In this document: positions 37,743 through 46,431 of the stretch, piece by piece | Layout of the letters: each line of letters starts with the position of its first letter | How positions within the stretch are numbered: the first letter of the stretch is position 1 | Origin: Bradyrhizobium murdochi | GTDB taxonomy: Bacteria; Pseudomonadota; Alphaproteobacteria; Rhizobiales; Xanthobacteraceae | Direction: 5' to 3' | NCBI RefSeq assembly: GCF_000472965.1 | Contig: NZ_AXAU01000020.1 | Coordinates: 62,001 to 126,000, forward strand | Length of the DNA stretch: 64,000 bases | The notes under the pieces: generated by a model | What the model saw: the letters and a program-made list of their open reading frames with translations, nothing else | What the model was told of the DNA's origin: nothing | The model's database searches: none | Translations under genes and position numbers: made by a program

Positions 37743-38480
37743 TCACGCGACGCCGCCGAGATAGAGCCGCTTGACGATATCGTTGGCCTTCAACTCATCG
37801 ACCGACTGCGCAGCCACCGCGATCTCGCCGTGAACGATGATGTAGCCGCGGTCTGCGATCCGGATCGCCTGGTTGAAATTCTGCTCCGCCATCAGCACCG
37901 TCAGGCCGACGCGCTGCTTGAGCTCGCCGATCTTGGCAATGGTCTGCGACACCAATAGCGGCGACAGCCCGACCGACGGCTCGTCGATCAAGAGCAGCCG
38001 CGGCGACGACATCAGCGCGCGCGCAATCGCCAGCATCTGCTGCTGTCCGCCGGACATGGTGCCGGCGAGCTGGCCGCGCCGCTCCTTCAGCACCGGAAAG
38101 GTGTCGAAGACGAGCGCGAGATTCTGCTGGATGGCGCTGCGGGCCATTTTCCTGAACGCGCCGAGCATCAGGTTTTCCGTCACCGTCAGCTTGGGAAACA
38201 GCCGCCGCCCCTCCGGCACCAGCGCCACGCCGAGATCGACGATCGCCTCGGGCGAGAGCCTTGTGAGGTCATGCGCCACGCCGTCGATCGACAGCGCAAG
38301 CCGGCCGCCATCCGGACGCACCAGGCCCATGACGCACTTCATCAGCGTGCTCTTGCCGTTGCCGTTGGTGCCGAGCAAGGCCACGGTCTCGCCGGCCTCG
38401 ACATGCAGCGTGACGCCGCGCAGCGCCTTGACGGCGCCGTAGCCGGCATCGAGGCCTTCGATGGCAAGGCTAAGTGCCAA
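37743..38480 (-). CDS. livF: ABC transporter ATP-binding protein, LivF type
   Basis: A 245-residue ABC ATPase: Walker A in LLGTNGNGKST (residues 34-44), signature MSGGQQQMLAIARAL and Walker B LLLIDEPSVGLSP. The short length and the sequence fit LivF of branched-chain amino-acid-type transporters. The start is a TTG at 38480 with a strong GGAGG six bases upstream, overlapping livG by 11 bases. It is the last gene of a six-gene operon that starts with an intradiol dioxygenase. Confidence 0.93.
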   Translation of the reverse strand: MALSLAIEGLDAGYGAVKALRGVTLHVEAGETVALLGTNGNGKSTLMKCVMGLVRPDGGRLALSIDGVAHDLTRLSPEAIVDLGVALVPEGRRLFPKLTVTENLMLGAFRKMARSAIQQNLALVFDTFPVLKERRGQLAGTMSGGQQQMLAIARALMSSPRLLLIDEPSVGLSPLLVSQTIAKIGELKQRVGLTVLMAEQNFNQAIRIADRGYIIVHGEIAVAAQSVDELKANDIVKRLYLGGVA

Positions 38481-39204
38481 GATAGGCCTCCTGCACCCGC
38501 TTGTTGGCCATCACCTCGGCTGGCGCGCCGAGCGCGATTATTTTTCCGGCGTCGAGACACATCACCCGCTCCGAAAAGCGCATCACCGCCTGCATGATGT
38601 GCTCGATCATGATGATGGTGATGTCTTCCTCGCCAAGGCTGATCAGGAGGTCGAGCACCTCGTCGACTTCGGAAGATGACAGCCCGGCCATCGCCTCGTC
38701 CGAAATCAAAAGTTTTGGACGCACCGCCATCGCGCGGGCGAGCTCCATCTTGCGCAGCTCCACCTGGCTCAGCGTATCGCTCGCCGCGCCGGCTTTTGAG
38801 GCGAGCCCCATCCGCGTCAGGATCGACATCGCGATCTCTTCCTCCGCCGCGGCTGAACCGGCGGCAGCGAAGTCGAGCCCGACCATGAGGTTTTCCAGCA
38901 CCGTCATGCTCCTGAACGGCCGCGGAATCTGGAAGCTGCGGGCGATGCCGCGGCGCGCGCGTAAGTGCGGCGGCAATTGCGTGATGTCCTCGCCGCAGAA
39001 CACCACGCTGCCGGCCTGCGGCTTCAATGCGCCGGAGATGCAGTTGATCAGCGTGGTCTTGCCCGAGCCGTTCGGGCCGATCAGCCCGAACCGCTCGCCC
39101 TTTCGGATATCAACGCTGATATTGTCGAGCGCGGTGAAGCCGCCGAAGGTCTTTGTCAGAGTCCCCACCCGCAGCAGGGGTGCGTCGGCGGCTGCTGTAT
39201 TCAT
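38470..39204 (-). CDS. livG: ABC transporter ATP-binding protein, LivG type
   Basis: A 244-residue ATPase with Walker A GPNGSGKTT (residues 42-50), Walker B LLISDEAMAGL and the long LivG-specific region PRPFRSMTVLENLMVG. The signature here reads LSQVELRKMELARAMA, lacking the canonical LSGGQ, as is common in LivG-like subunits. The ATG at 39204 overlaps the livM stop by four bases. An open frame continues upstream to 40137 but that part is a shadow of livM in another frame. Confidence 0.92.
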   Translation of the reverse strand: MNTAAADAPLLRVGTLTKTFGGFTALDNISVDIRKGERFGLIGPNGSGKTTLINCISGALKPQAGSVVFCGEDITQLPPHLRARRGIARSFQIPRPFRSMTVLENLMVGLDFAAAGSAAAEEEIAMSILTRMGLASKAGAASDTLSQVELRKMELARAMAVRPKLLISDEAMAGLSSSEVDEVLDLLISLGEEDITIIMIEHIMQAVMRFSERVMCLDAGKIIALGAPAEVMANKRVQEAYLGT

Positions 39205-40166
39205 TGCTTGCCCCCCGCGCGCAGACGATAGCGCGGCCGCAACAGCCCTATGATGCCCTTCGGCGCGCCGACCACGAACAGCACCAGCATGATGCCAAGC
39301 ACAAGCACGTTGACTTCCGAGGAGATGGTCACGGCGAGGAGCTGTTGCGTCGAGCCGAGCAGGATGGCCCCTAACACCGGGCCGATCCAGTGCGCGGTGC
39401 CGCCGATCAGCGCCATCGCCAGCGCCGAGACCGAGTAGCTCAGGTTGAACGCCGAGGACGGATCGGCATATTGCAGGTACATGGCGGCGGGCGCGCCGGC
39501 TGCAGAAATCAGCGCGCCGGATATCATGCAGGCGATCAGTTTCAGCTTCAGCGTCGGCACGCCGGTGCATTCGGCGGCGAGCTCGTCGTCTCTGAGTGCC
39601 TGCAGGCCGCGGCCGATCCGGGAATTCTGGATGTAGCGCGCGATCGCAATGGCGATGACGACCAGGATGGCCTGCACGAAAAACAGCATCTTCACATAGC
39701 TGTCGAACGGCGCCATCACCGGCGGTCGTTGGATCTGGATGCCGGCCGCGCCGCCGACGAACCGCCAGTTCATCACAAAGGTCTCGATGATGATCGCTAG
39801 CGCAATCGTGGCGATCGAGAAGAAGATGCCGCGCATCCGCAACGTGAGGAGGCCAACGCCAAAGCCGAGCGTCATGCCGACGACGGCGGCGGCGGCGATC
39901 TGCACCGCGAGCGGCGCGCCTGTCGCCTTGAACAAAGCTACCGCTGTGTAGACGCCGACGCCGAAAAAGGCGTTGGTGCCGAAATTGACGTAACCGGCGT
40001 AGCCGCCGAGGATGCTCCAGGCAACCGCAAGCGCGATGAACTGCAGGATGACGTAGCCGGCAAAAAACGGATATTCGTTGCGGACGATCTGCGTCATCGA
40101 CAACACGGCGACCAGGAAGACGACGACGGCGGCCCAAAATGCAATGCTGTGGTTGCGCTTGTTCAT
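39201..40166 (-). CDS. livM: ABC transporter permease, LivM type
   Basis: A 321-residue permease with about nine membrane segments and the BPD_transp_2 signature GGYAGYVNFGTNAFFGVGVYT near residues 54-74 and RDDELAAECTGVP (the cytoplasmic coupling loop) near residues 195-207. It ends RPRYRLRAGGKQ. The ATG at 40166 overlaps livH by four bases. It forms the channel with LivH in the inner membrane. Confidence 0.93.
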   Translation of the reverse strand: MNKRNHSIAFWAAVVVFLVAVLSMTQIVRNEYPFFAGYVILQFIALAVAWSILGGYAGYVNFGTNAFFGVGVYTAVALFKATGAPLAVQIAAAAVVGMTLGFGVGLLTLRMRGIFFSIATIALAIIIETFVMNWRFVGGAAGIQIQRPPVMAPFDSYVKMLFFVQAILVVIAIAIARYIQNSRIGRGLQALRDDELAAECTGVPTLKLKLIACMISGALISAAGAPAAMYLQYADPSSAFNLSYSVSALAMALIGGTAHWIGPVLGAILLGSTQQLLAVTISSEVNVLVLGIMLVLFVVGAPKGIIGLLRPRYRLRAGGKQ

Positions 40167-41038
40167 CGGCCGAGCAGACCTTGCGGCCGGACGGCGAGCA
40201 CGCCGAGCAGCATTGCGAACGAGATCGCCGGCGCCCAGGAGGCCCCGAACAACGTCAGCACGATGGATTCGGCGACGCCGAGGATGATGGCGGCGATCAG
40301 CGTGCCGCTGATGCTGCCGAGCCCGGCCATGACGACGACGCAGAAGGTCCGCCCGATATAGGCTCGATCGAGCGTCGGCTCGACCGGCGCCACGATGATC
40401 AGGAGCGCGCCGGCGATGCCGAGCACGGCGGTGGCGATGCCGAAGGCAAATTGCTTGATGCGGACCGGATTGGCGCCCATCAGCCGCAGCGCCTCCTCGT
40501 CCTGCGCGACCGCGCGGATCGCGCGGCCCATGAAGGTTTTCGACAGATACACGGCAAGCAGCACCGTCAGCGCCAACGCCACCGCGAACGCCACCAGTTG
40601 CCGGATCGGTATCCGAAACTCGCCGAACCGCCACGACTTGCCGATATAGGTCGCGGAAACCGAGCGCTGGTCGACGCCAAATTGCAGGATGATCAGCACC
40701 TCGATGATGAAGGCGATGCCGAAGAAGAAGGCGATGCCGCGGACGGCCGCATCGCTACCGCGCCGCTCGAAGGTTTCGTAGTAGACGCGGTAGGCGAGCA
40801 GGCCGAACACGAAAAACAGCGGCGTGATTGCGAGGCCCGCCAGCAACGGGTCGATGTCATAGCTCTCGTTGAGCTGGAACACGCCGTAGGAGGCGAGCAC
40901 CAGGAAGGCCGGATGTGCGACATGGGGAACGTCGAGCAAGCCGAACGCGACGGACAAGCCGACGCTGACGGCTGCATAGAAGCAGCCTAGCAGCACGCCG
41001 AGTACTACTGCCCCAAGCAGCAGGTCCATCGAAAGCAA
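40163..41038 (-). CDS. livH: ABC transporter permease, LivH type
   Basis: A 291-residue permease with about eight membrane segments and the conserved coupling-loop motif GRAIRAVAQDEEALRLMGANP (near residues 171-191). The N-terminal segment LGCFYAAVSVGLSVAFGLLDVPHVAHP matches LivH proteins. The start is taken as the TTG at 41038, six bases after an AAGGGGGGA ribosome site; the ATG at 41029 (MDLLLGAVV) is the alternative but sits too far from it. The binding-protein gene ends 41 bases upstream. Confidence 0.92.
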   Translation of the reverse strand: MLSMDLLLGAVVLGVLLGCFYAAVSVGLSVAFGLLDVPHVAHPAFLVLASYGVFQLNESYDIDPLLAGLAITPLFFVFGLLAYRVYYETFERRGSDAAVRGIAFFFGIAFIIEVLIILQFGVDQRSVSATYIGKSWRFGEFRIPIRQLVAFAVALALTVLLAVYLSKTFMGRAIRAVAQDEEALRLMGANPVRIKQFAFGIATAVLGIAGALLIIVAPVEPTLDRAYIGRTFCVVVMAGLGSISGTLIAAIILGVAESIVLTLFGASWAPAISFAMLLGVLAVRPQGLLGR

Positions 41039-41079
41039 TTCAAGTCCCCCCTTGGCCCTGAGCCGGAAAAGCCACGAGG

Positions 41080-42324
41080 CTAATTTCGGGCAGCCTCGAA
41101 GGGACTGATGAGATCTCCGGTCTTCAGTTTGTCGGGGAACAGGATCACCTGCCTGCCGGAGGACCGGAACTGTTCGATGTCCTTGTCCTTCACTCCCCGG
41201 AATTGCGCCTGCAACGTTGCTGTTTCCTTGCGCTCGCCATCGGCCGAAAATGCGATCGGCCCGACGATGGTCTTGTGCTCGTTTTCGCGCAGATATTTGG
41301 CGATGCCCTTCTGGTCGAGCGACTTGGTCGCGCCGACCGCCGCCTCGATCATCTGGCCCATCGCATAGCCGAACGGCGCCAGATAGTAGCCGAGCGGATC
41401 GACCTTGGCCTCGACGGCGCGCTTGGTGTATTTGTCGAAAAATTCCTTGGTGCCGTCGAAATACATGCTCTTTTCCGGCAGCCAGGTATTGTAGTTCACG
41501 ACACCGTTGAGCAGCGAGCCGAGGTTGGACATCACAGCGGCAAATTGCAGACCGACCATGCCGCCGCCAAAAATCTTGACGCTGTCGCCGATCCCGATCT
41601 CGTTCACGGCACGCAGGATGCCGGCCGAATCCGGCGGATAGGACGCGACATAGACGATGTCGGGCTTGGCCGCCTTCAACGCGCGAACGATGGACGAAAA
41701 TTCAACCGTGTTCGGCGGGTAGACCTGGTCGAAAACGATCGGGATGTTGCGCTTCTTGGCGACGTCCCGCGCGGTGAGCGCGAGGTTCTGCGCGAATTCC
41801 TGATCCGCCGTTAACAGGGCCATGTTCTTGCCGCCGGCCTTTTGCGCCAGGTCGAGGAACGAAGCCGCCCAGCTATCGGCCGGCCCCCAGGGTGCATTGT
41901 TGAACCACATGTCGTGGCCGACCTTGCTGTTCACCTGGAACGAGAAATTCCCCATCAGCAAGAGGCCGCGCTGCTTGACGAACGGCATGATCGGCGCGGT
42001 CGGTACCGTTGCATAGGGCGCGAACAGCAGGTCGACCTTATCGACATCGACCAGCTTGGCGTAGATCGCGGGCGTCTCGGATGCGCTCGACTTGTCGTCA
42101 TAGACGACCAGTTCGACCTTGCGGCCGAGCAGTCCACCTTTGGCATTGACATCGTCGCGCCAGATCTCGATGCCGAGCAACGACGCCTTGCCGCCGCCGG
42201 CGAGGCCGCCGGTTTGCGGCATCGACATGCCGATCTTGATCGGAGGCTGCTGGGCGAGAGTGCTCGATCCGTACCCTACCACCGCGACGGCCATTGCGCC
42301 GCCCAGGAATGTTCTGCGTTTCAT
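41080..42324 (-). CDS. ABC transporter substrate-binding protein, LivK-like
   Basis: A 414-residue periplasmic type I binding protein. The N-terminus MKRRTFLGGAMAVAVVGYG carries a twin-arginine-like motif (RRTFLG), so export may use the Tat route. The mature chain starts PPIKIGMSMPQTGGLAGGGKA and contains the two-lobe pattern typical of Peripla_BP_6 proteins (VDLLFAPYATVPTAP, VYVASYPPDSAGIL). Ligands of this group include branched-chain amino acids, amides and aromatic acids. The upstream gene, an intradiol dioxygenase 82 bases away on the same strand, favours an aromatic ligand. Confidence 0.92.
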   Translation of the reverse strand: MKRRTFLGGAMAVAVVGYGSSTLAQQPPIKIGMSMPQTGGLAGGGKASLLGIEIWRDDVNAKGGLLGRKVELVVYDDKSSASETPAIYAKLVDVDKVDLLFAPYATVPTAPIMPFVKQRGLLLMGNFSFQVNSKVGHDMWFNNAPWGPADSWAASFLDLAQKAGGKNMALLTADQEFAQNLALTARDVAKKRNIPIVFDQVYPPNTVEFSSIVRALKAAKPDIVYVASYPPDSAGILRAVNEIGIGDSVKIFGGGMVGLQFAAVMSNLGSLLNGVVNYNTWLPEKSMYFDGTKEFFDKYTKRAVEAKVDPLGYYLAPFGYAMGQMIEAAVGATKSLDQKGIAKYLRENEHKTIVGPIAFSADGERKETATLQAQFRGVKDKDIEQFRSSGRQVILFPDKLKTGDLISPFEAARN

Positions 42325-42406
42325 TGCTTCCCCCTTATGTCGTTGTATTTCTGCGTCCGCCGGATCTTCGCCCGGCTGCGGTGAAGTGGATCGTGTCAGT
42401 CTCGGG

Positions 42407-43348
42407 CTAGCCGCCGGCACCCGCCGGGGCGGTTTCGTTCTTCGATTGTTTCATGATCGCCGACGGATCGGCGCCGACGCGGCCACTGGTCTTGTCGGCG
42501 GCGCTTTCGCGCGACAGCCGCATGTCGAAGCGGATACTCGGCATGCCCTTGATCGGGCAGTCCGGATCATTGGCTACCACGTCGACGGCAAGATCGCCCG
42601 ACGAGCCGAACACGACATCATCGGCCAGATGGGGATCGTCACGCAGATAGAGCGCCGTGACCAGTTCGCGATAGCCGGCTGCGCCGACCAGGAAGTGAAT
42701 ATGCGCCGGCCGCATGCCATGCCGCGCCTGCGCCTTCACCATCGCGCCGACCGGGCCATCCATCGGGATCGAATAGCCGAGTGGCTTCACGGTGCGCAGC
42801 ACATAGAGTCCGTCAGCGTCTGTCGTGAACACGCCGCGGTAATCGACCGAGGTCGCGCTGGACTGGATGTCATAGAGGCCGTCGGCGCCGGTCTGCCAGA
42901 TCGAGACGGTGGCGCCCGTGACCGGTTTGCCCGCGGCATCGGTGACGCGGCCATACAACACGCACTCGCTGCCGGGCTTCGGGTTCTTGGCGATCGAGCT
43001 GCCGGCTGCAAGCGTCGGCGTGGCCTCGCGGTAGAACGGGCCAAGCAGGCTGGTGTGGGTAGCTTCCTCGAGCGCGGTGGCGTCGTGCAGTCCGTTGACG
43101 AGCGCCGAGAGGCCGAGCGTGTCGGATAGCAGGATGAATTCCTGCCGTTCCGGCGAACACATCTTGCCAGCGGCAGTCATGAATTCGATGCCCTTGATCC
43201 ATTCCGCCGGCGTCAGGTTGACCTCGCGGGCGAAGGCATGGAGATGTTTTACCGCCGACGCCATGATCTCCTTCAGACGAGGATCGGGCGTCGTCGCCAT
43301 CTGGTCGAGCACGGCGTCCGTGATCGTTTCCGGCGTTAACTCACGCAT
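42407..43348 (-). CDS. Intradiol ring-cleavage dioxygenase (hydroxyquinol/catechol 1,2-dioxygenase type)
   Basis: A 313-residue nonheme iron enzyme. The four iron ligands are present as Y159 (GLYDIQ), Y192 (GYSIP), H216 and H218 (GMRPAHIHF), with the same 24- and 2-residue spacings as catechol 1,2-dioxygenase. The N-terminal helical dimerisation domain (residues 1-100) and LLGPFYRE also fit this group, closer in feel to hydroxyquinol 1,2-dioxygenases than to catechol enzymes. It cleaves an ortho-diol ring to a muconate or maleylacetate. It is the first gene of the operon with the LivK-LivH-LivM-LivG-LivF transporter. Substrate is inferred. Confidence 0.93.
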   Translation of the reverse strand: MRELTPETITDAVLDQMATTPDPRLKEIMASAVKHLHAFAREVNLTPAEWIKGIEFMTAAGKMCSPERQEFILLSDTLGLSALVNGLHDATALEEATHTSLLGPFYREATPTLAAGSSIAKNPKPGSECVLYGRVTDAAGKPVTGATVSIWQTGADGLYDIQSSATSVDYRGVFTTDADGLYVLRTVKPLGYSIPMDGPVGAMVKAQARHGMRPAHIHFLVGAAGYRELVTALYLRDDPHLADDVVFGSSGDLAVDVVANDPDCPIKGMPSIRFDMRLSRESAADKTSGRVGADPSAIMKQSKNETAPAGAGG

Positions 43349-43580
43349 GCGTCACTCCCTGAGCTGCCGGCTGTTATTCGACCTGCCGGCTGTTTTGCTG
43401 CAAGCCTAACCGCTTGTTGGGGATCAGCACAAGGCGTTCGAAGGCGATGCCTGCGCCCTCTCCGACGAATTGACACGGGCGGATAGGGTCACATGGCCCG
43501 CACATTTGCGCACCGAACGAGCGCGGCACGGCTTCAGCCCACGATTTTGCGATTGCACAATTGGCGCAACGGCAGTGGGA

Positions 43581-43937
43581 TCATTTTTCCTTTTCGCGGA
43601 TCGGCGGTGCAGTCTTCTCCGCCGGCGCCGGCGGCAGCGCGGGCTGAGCGCCCGACTTCTGCGCTTCCGGGTCGGGACGGGCCGGCTGCGGCGGAATGTC
43701 TGATGGCCTTTGCCCGGTCGTGCCCGGCTCGGCGGGTTCGGGCGGTTTCTCCGCAGGCGGTTTCGTTTCCGCGCCCGGCGTCGATTGTGTGGGTGGCGTT
43801 GCCTGCGCGATGTGCCGGGGATCGCCTGCCACGATCTCGCTCAGCGACAGCGCCGAAATGATTAGCCCGACCGCGATCAGCGTGGACGCGCCCAGCATTT
43901 CCCTTCGGTAACTGCGTTGACGGGCATCGGCGGGCAT
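43581..43937 (-). CDS. Small single-pass protein with Pro-rich tail
   Basis: A 118-residue protein with one membrane helix (about residues 14-36, LGASTLIAVGLIISALSLSEI) and a long Pro/Ala/Glu-rich tail (PPAEKPPEPAEPG, APAEKTAPPIREKEK). The hydrophilic tail probably faces the periplasm. No family recognised. The ATG at 43937 has no clear ribosome site, so expression is uncertain, although codon use in this frame matches the neighbours. Confidence 0.6.
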   Translation of the reverse strand: MPADARQRSYRREMLGASTLIAVGLIISALSLSEIVAGDPRHIAQATPPTQSTPGAETKPPAEKPPEPAEPGTTGQRPSDIPPQPARPDPEAQKSGAQPALPPAPAEKTAPPIREKEK

Positions 43938-44172
43938 ATCGTTCGACCCACAAAATGGTTCGTGGGCTCAACGGCCGGCAAGGCGCATGGTTCCGCGGGG
44001 AACCTGCTTGGTAACCTCTCCGAGACGCCTAGAATTCGGAAGATGCGCAATCTTAAGCGTGTTTCCGATTGAGTTACCGCGTCATTTCTTCGCAAGAGCC
44101 ACGCATAAGGCTCCGGCCGCGACTGGCGGCGCCGCGGAGCCCCAAGGAAAAAACGCGGAAGAGGATAGCGAG

Positions 44173-45063
44173 ATGACTGAACGAATTTCGTTAGAAGGAA
44201 AGGTTGCGGTTGTGACTGGGGCAGGCCGCGGGCTGGGGCGGGCATACGTCGAACTTCTCGCCGAACGCGGTGCCCGGGTCGTGGTGAACGACCTGGGGAC
44301 CGACGTATCGGGGTTCGGGAAGGACTCCGCGATAGCGGAACAGGTGGTCGGCCTCATTCGGTCACGTGGAGGCGAGGCAATCGCGAATGACAGCGATGTT
44401 TCCACCCCTGAAGGTGGCAGTGACCTGATCGCGACGACCATCGAGCATTTCGGGAGAATAGACCTTCTCGTGAACAACGCTGGTATCTGCGGAAGCCAGC
44501 TATTCAAGGACGCCACCTTTGACGATTTCGATCACTATTGGCGCGTGCACCTCGGCGGGCCGGTTAACACGGTGAAAGCTGCCTGGCCCTATATGGCCGC
44601 ACAGCGCTATGGGAAGATCATCCTCACGACCTCAGTCAGCGGCCTGTTCGGACTGCGTGGCCAAGCCACTTATGCGCCGGCCAAGTGCGCAGTAGTCGGA
44701 TTGATGCGCATTCTTGCAATTGAAGGTGCTGAGCATGGGATTCTCGTGAACACCATCTCGCCAGTCGCGTACACGAGGATGCACCCGGCCGCCGGATCCC
44801 GCTTGGCTGAAGCAGATGGAAGAGCCGCCATGCCGATTGAGGCTGTTGCGCCAGCGATTGTTTGGCTGGCAAGCGATAGTTGTTCGGAGACGAACAGGAT
44901 CTACAACGTGGGAGCCCGAGCAATCCAACGCATCGCTATTGTCATGGGACCTGGCTTCTACGATCCACATCTGACACCCGAGAGCATCGCCGAGAACTAC
45001 GCAAAGGTCGAATCGATCGAGGGCTTCTCCGAACCAGGCCCATTCGAGCCCGGCGGTGCGTAG
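44173..45063 (+). CDS. Short-chain dehydrogenase/reductase
   Basis: A 296-residue classical SDR. The cofactor loop is TGAGRGLG (residues 15-22), the NNAG motif is at residues 101-104, and the catalytic S154, Y167 and K171 (YAPAK) are intact. The extra segment VVVNDLGTDVSGFGKDS resembles the peroxisomal multifunctional enzyme type 2 group of 3-hydroxyacyl-CoA or steroid dehydrogenases. NAD(P) specificity and substrate are unknown. The ATG at 44173 follows GAGGA. Codon use here is less GC-biased than in the neighbouring operons, and it is followed by a cyclase fragment, so this patch may be acquired. Confidence 0.9.
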   Translation: MTERISLEGKVAVVTGAGRGLGRAYVELLAERGARVVVNDLGTDVSGFGKDSAIAEQVVGLIRSRGGEAIANDSDVSTPEGGSDLIATTIEHFGRIDLLVNNAGICGSQLFKDATFDDFDHYWRVHLGGPVNTVKAAWPYMAAQRYGKIILTTSVSGLFGLRGQATYAPAKCAVVGLMRILAIEGAEHGILVNTISPVAYTRMHPAAGSRLAEADGRAAMPIEAVAPAIVWLASDSCSETNRIYNVGARAIQRIAIVMGPGFYDPHLTPESIAENYAKVESIEGFSEPGPFEPGGA

Positions 45064-45109
45064 ATGCAGACACCTGCAACGGCGAAGTCTTGAGAAACGA
45101 CGTTACGTC

Positions 45110-45352
45110 ATGGAGACGTCGACTGGTGGTTACAGCGGCAAACGACGTATGCTCGCGACTCTTCTACTCACCGATGTCGTCGGGTCAACCGCTCATGCAA
45201 CTCGGCTCGGTCAGGGGATAGGACGAATAACCGCCGAAAAACTGGTAGTCGCGAAGTACGGATTGCTGATCGGGTACGCCTGTGAAGTCTCGGCCGCCAT
45301 GGTTGAAGTCTCGGCCGCCATGGTTGAAGGCGGGTTTGGTGGTTACGAGTGA
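45110..45352 (+). pseudogene. Truncated class III cyclase fragment
   Basis: An 80-codon frame whose start reads RRMLATLLLTDVVGSTAHATRLG, the first strand and metal-binding aspartate region of the adenylate/guanylate cyclase domain. After about 40 residues the homology is lost; the second aspartate motif is missing and the end contains a 21-bp tandem duplication. It cannot be a working cyclase and looks like a deletion remnant. Confidence 0.7.
45284..45325 (+). repeat. 21-bp perfect tandem duplication
   Basis: GAAGTCTCGGCCGCCATGGTT occurs twice in a row (45284-45304 and 45305-45325), duplicating seven codons of the cyclase fragment in frame. It was probably made by slippage. Confidence 0.95.
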
Positions 45353-45416
45353 CGCAGCGGGCCGGTGAAACGGTGTTTTGTCGGGTAGCCACGGACCGGT
45401 GTCAGGCGGTCGTTTT

Positions 45417-46421
45417 CTAGAATTCCAGCATCCCGGCGTCGCCGTCCTCGGTGCCGAAGGCCAGCAACGTGCCCTTCGCGTTCCAGGCCAGCGCCGAGAC
45501 CGGCTCGCTGCCGTTGCGGCGCACCAGAATTTCCGCGCCGTCCTCGAGCCGCACGATCAGCACGGTGCCATCACTATAGCCTGCGGCCATGATGTCCTGC
45601 TTCGGATGACAGGCGACCACGGAAACGCGCGCCTGCAGCGGCGCCAGCATCGCAGGCTCTTTGCCCATCGGACCGTCCTTGCTAGCGAACGGCCATATGA
45701 TCACGCTGTCCGCACCCGACGTGGCGAGCCCCTTGCCGCCCGCGCTCCACGACATCGAGCGCACACGGCCGGGATAGCCGCTCATCCGCATGTGCCTGTT
45801 ATCGGCGAGCCGCCAGCCATGCAGCGCCGGCTCGTGCATCGCGGTGACGAGGAATTTGTTGTCGGGGCTGAAGGTGACGGCCAGGTGCGAGCCGGCCCAT
45901 TCCAAAAATTCCGGCTTCGCCGCCATGTTGGGAAACCACAGCGTCACGCCGTTGTAATGGGCGACCGCCACGCGCAGGCCTTTTGGCGCGAAGGCGAGGC
46001 CGCCGACGGTCGACGGCGCGTCAAAAGTCTTCTCCTCGCCCTTGCCGCTGCGGACGAACGCCGTCTTGCCAGCCGACCAGGCAAACGCGCCATCGGGATG
46101 CAGCGCGACACTGTCGATCCAGCGCCGTTTCGCGTCGGTCGCAAGCACCGACGTCTCACCCTTTGCATTCAACGCAACGAGCTTGCCGTCGTCGCCACCG
46201 GTGACGACACGCTTGCCATCGGACGCGGTGCAGAGGATGGCGCCGCCGTGCACGACCACATGGGAGATTTCTCCGGTGGCATCGGCGATTGCGACTTTTT
46301 CCTCGGCACAGACGAAGGCACCGCGCTCGCCGAGGAAATGCACGGCGGAGACGGGAGCACCGACCGCGACGGATTTCACGCGATCGGTCAGGGATGCAAT
46401 GGTGAGCTGTTCGGAAGACAT
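45417..46421 (-). CDS. WD40 repeat protein of the zinc operon
   Basis: A 334-residue soluble protein made of WD40-like beta-propeller blades, for example KRVVTGGDDGKLVALNAKG, LAVTFSPDNKFLVTAMHEP, KGLATSGADSVIIWPF and DIMAAGYSDGTVLIVRLEDG. It has no enzymatic domain or export signal. It is the last gene of the microprotein-znuCBA-cobW operon, ten bases after the COG0523 GTPase gene. WD40 genes next to COG0523 GTPases recur in alphaproteobacteria, which suggests an adaptor or scaffold that works with the GTPase in delivering zinc to client proteins. Confidence 0.9.
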   Translation of the reverse strand: MSSEQLTIASLTDRVKSVAVGAPVSAVHFLGERGAFVCAEEKVAIADATGEISHVVVHGGAILCTASDGKRVVTGGDDGKLVALNAKGETSVLATDAKRRWIDSVALHPDGAFAWSAGKTAFVRSGKGEEKTFDAPSTVGGLAFAPKGLRVAVAHYNGVTLWFPNMAAKPEFLEWAGSHLAVTFSPDNKFLVTAMHEPALHGWRLADNRHMRMSGYPGRVRSMSWSAGGKGLATSGADSVIIWPFASKDGPMGKEPAMLAPLQARVSVVACHPKQDIMAAGYSDGTVLIVRLEDGAEILVRRNGSEPVSALAWNAKGTLLAFGTEDGDAGMLEF

Positions 46422-46431
46422 GATTTCCGTC

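Noticed and set aside
38470..40137. A 555-codon minus-strand frame that looks like a LivM-LivG fusion
   Set aside because: Only the part from 39204 down is LivG. The upstream part is a shadow of the real livM frame, which overlaps livG by four bases and has all permease motifs.
41029..41038. ATG 41029 as the livH start
   Set aside because: Possible, but the only strong ribosome site is placed for the TTG at 41038; kept as the alternative.
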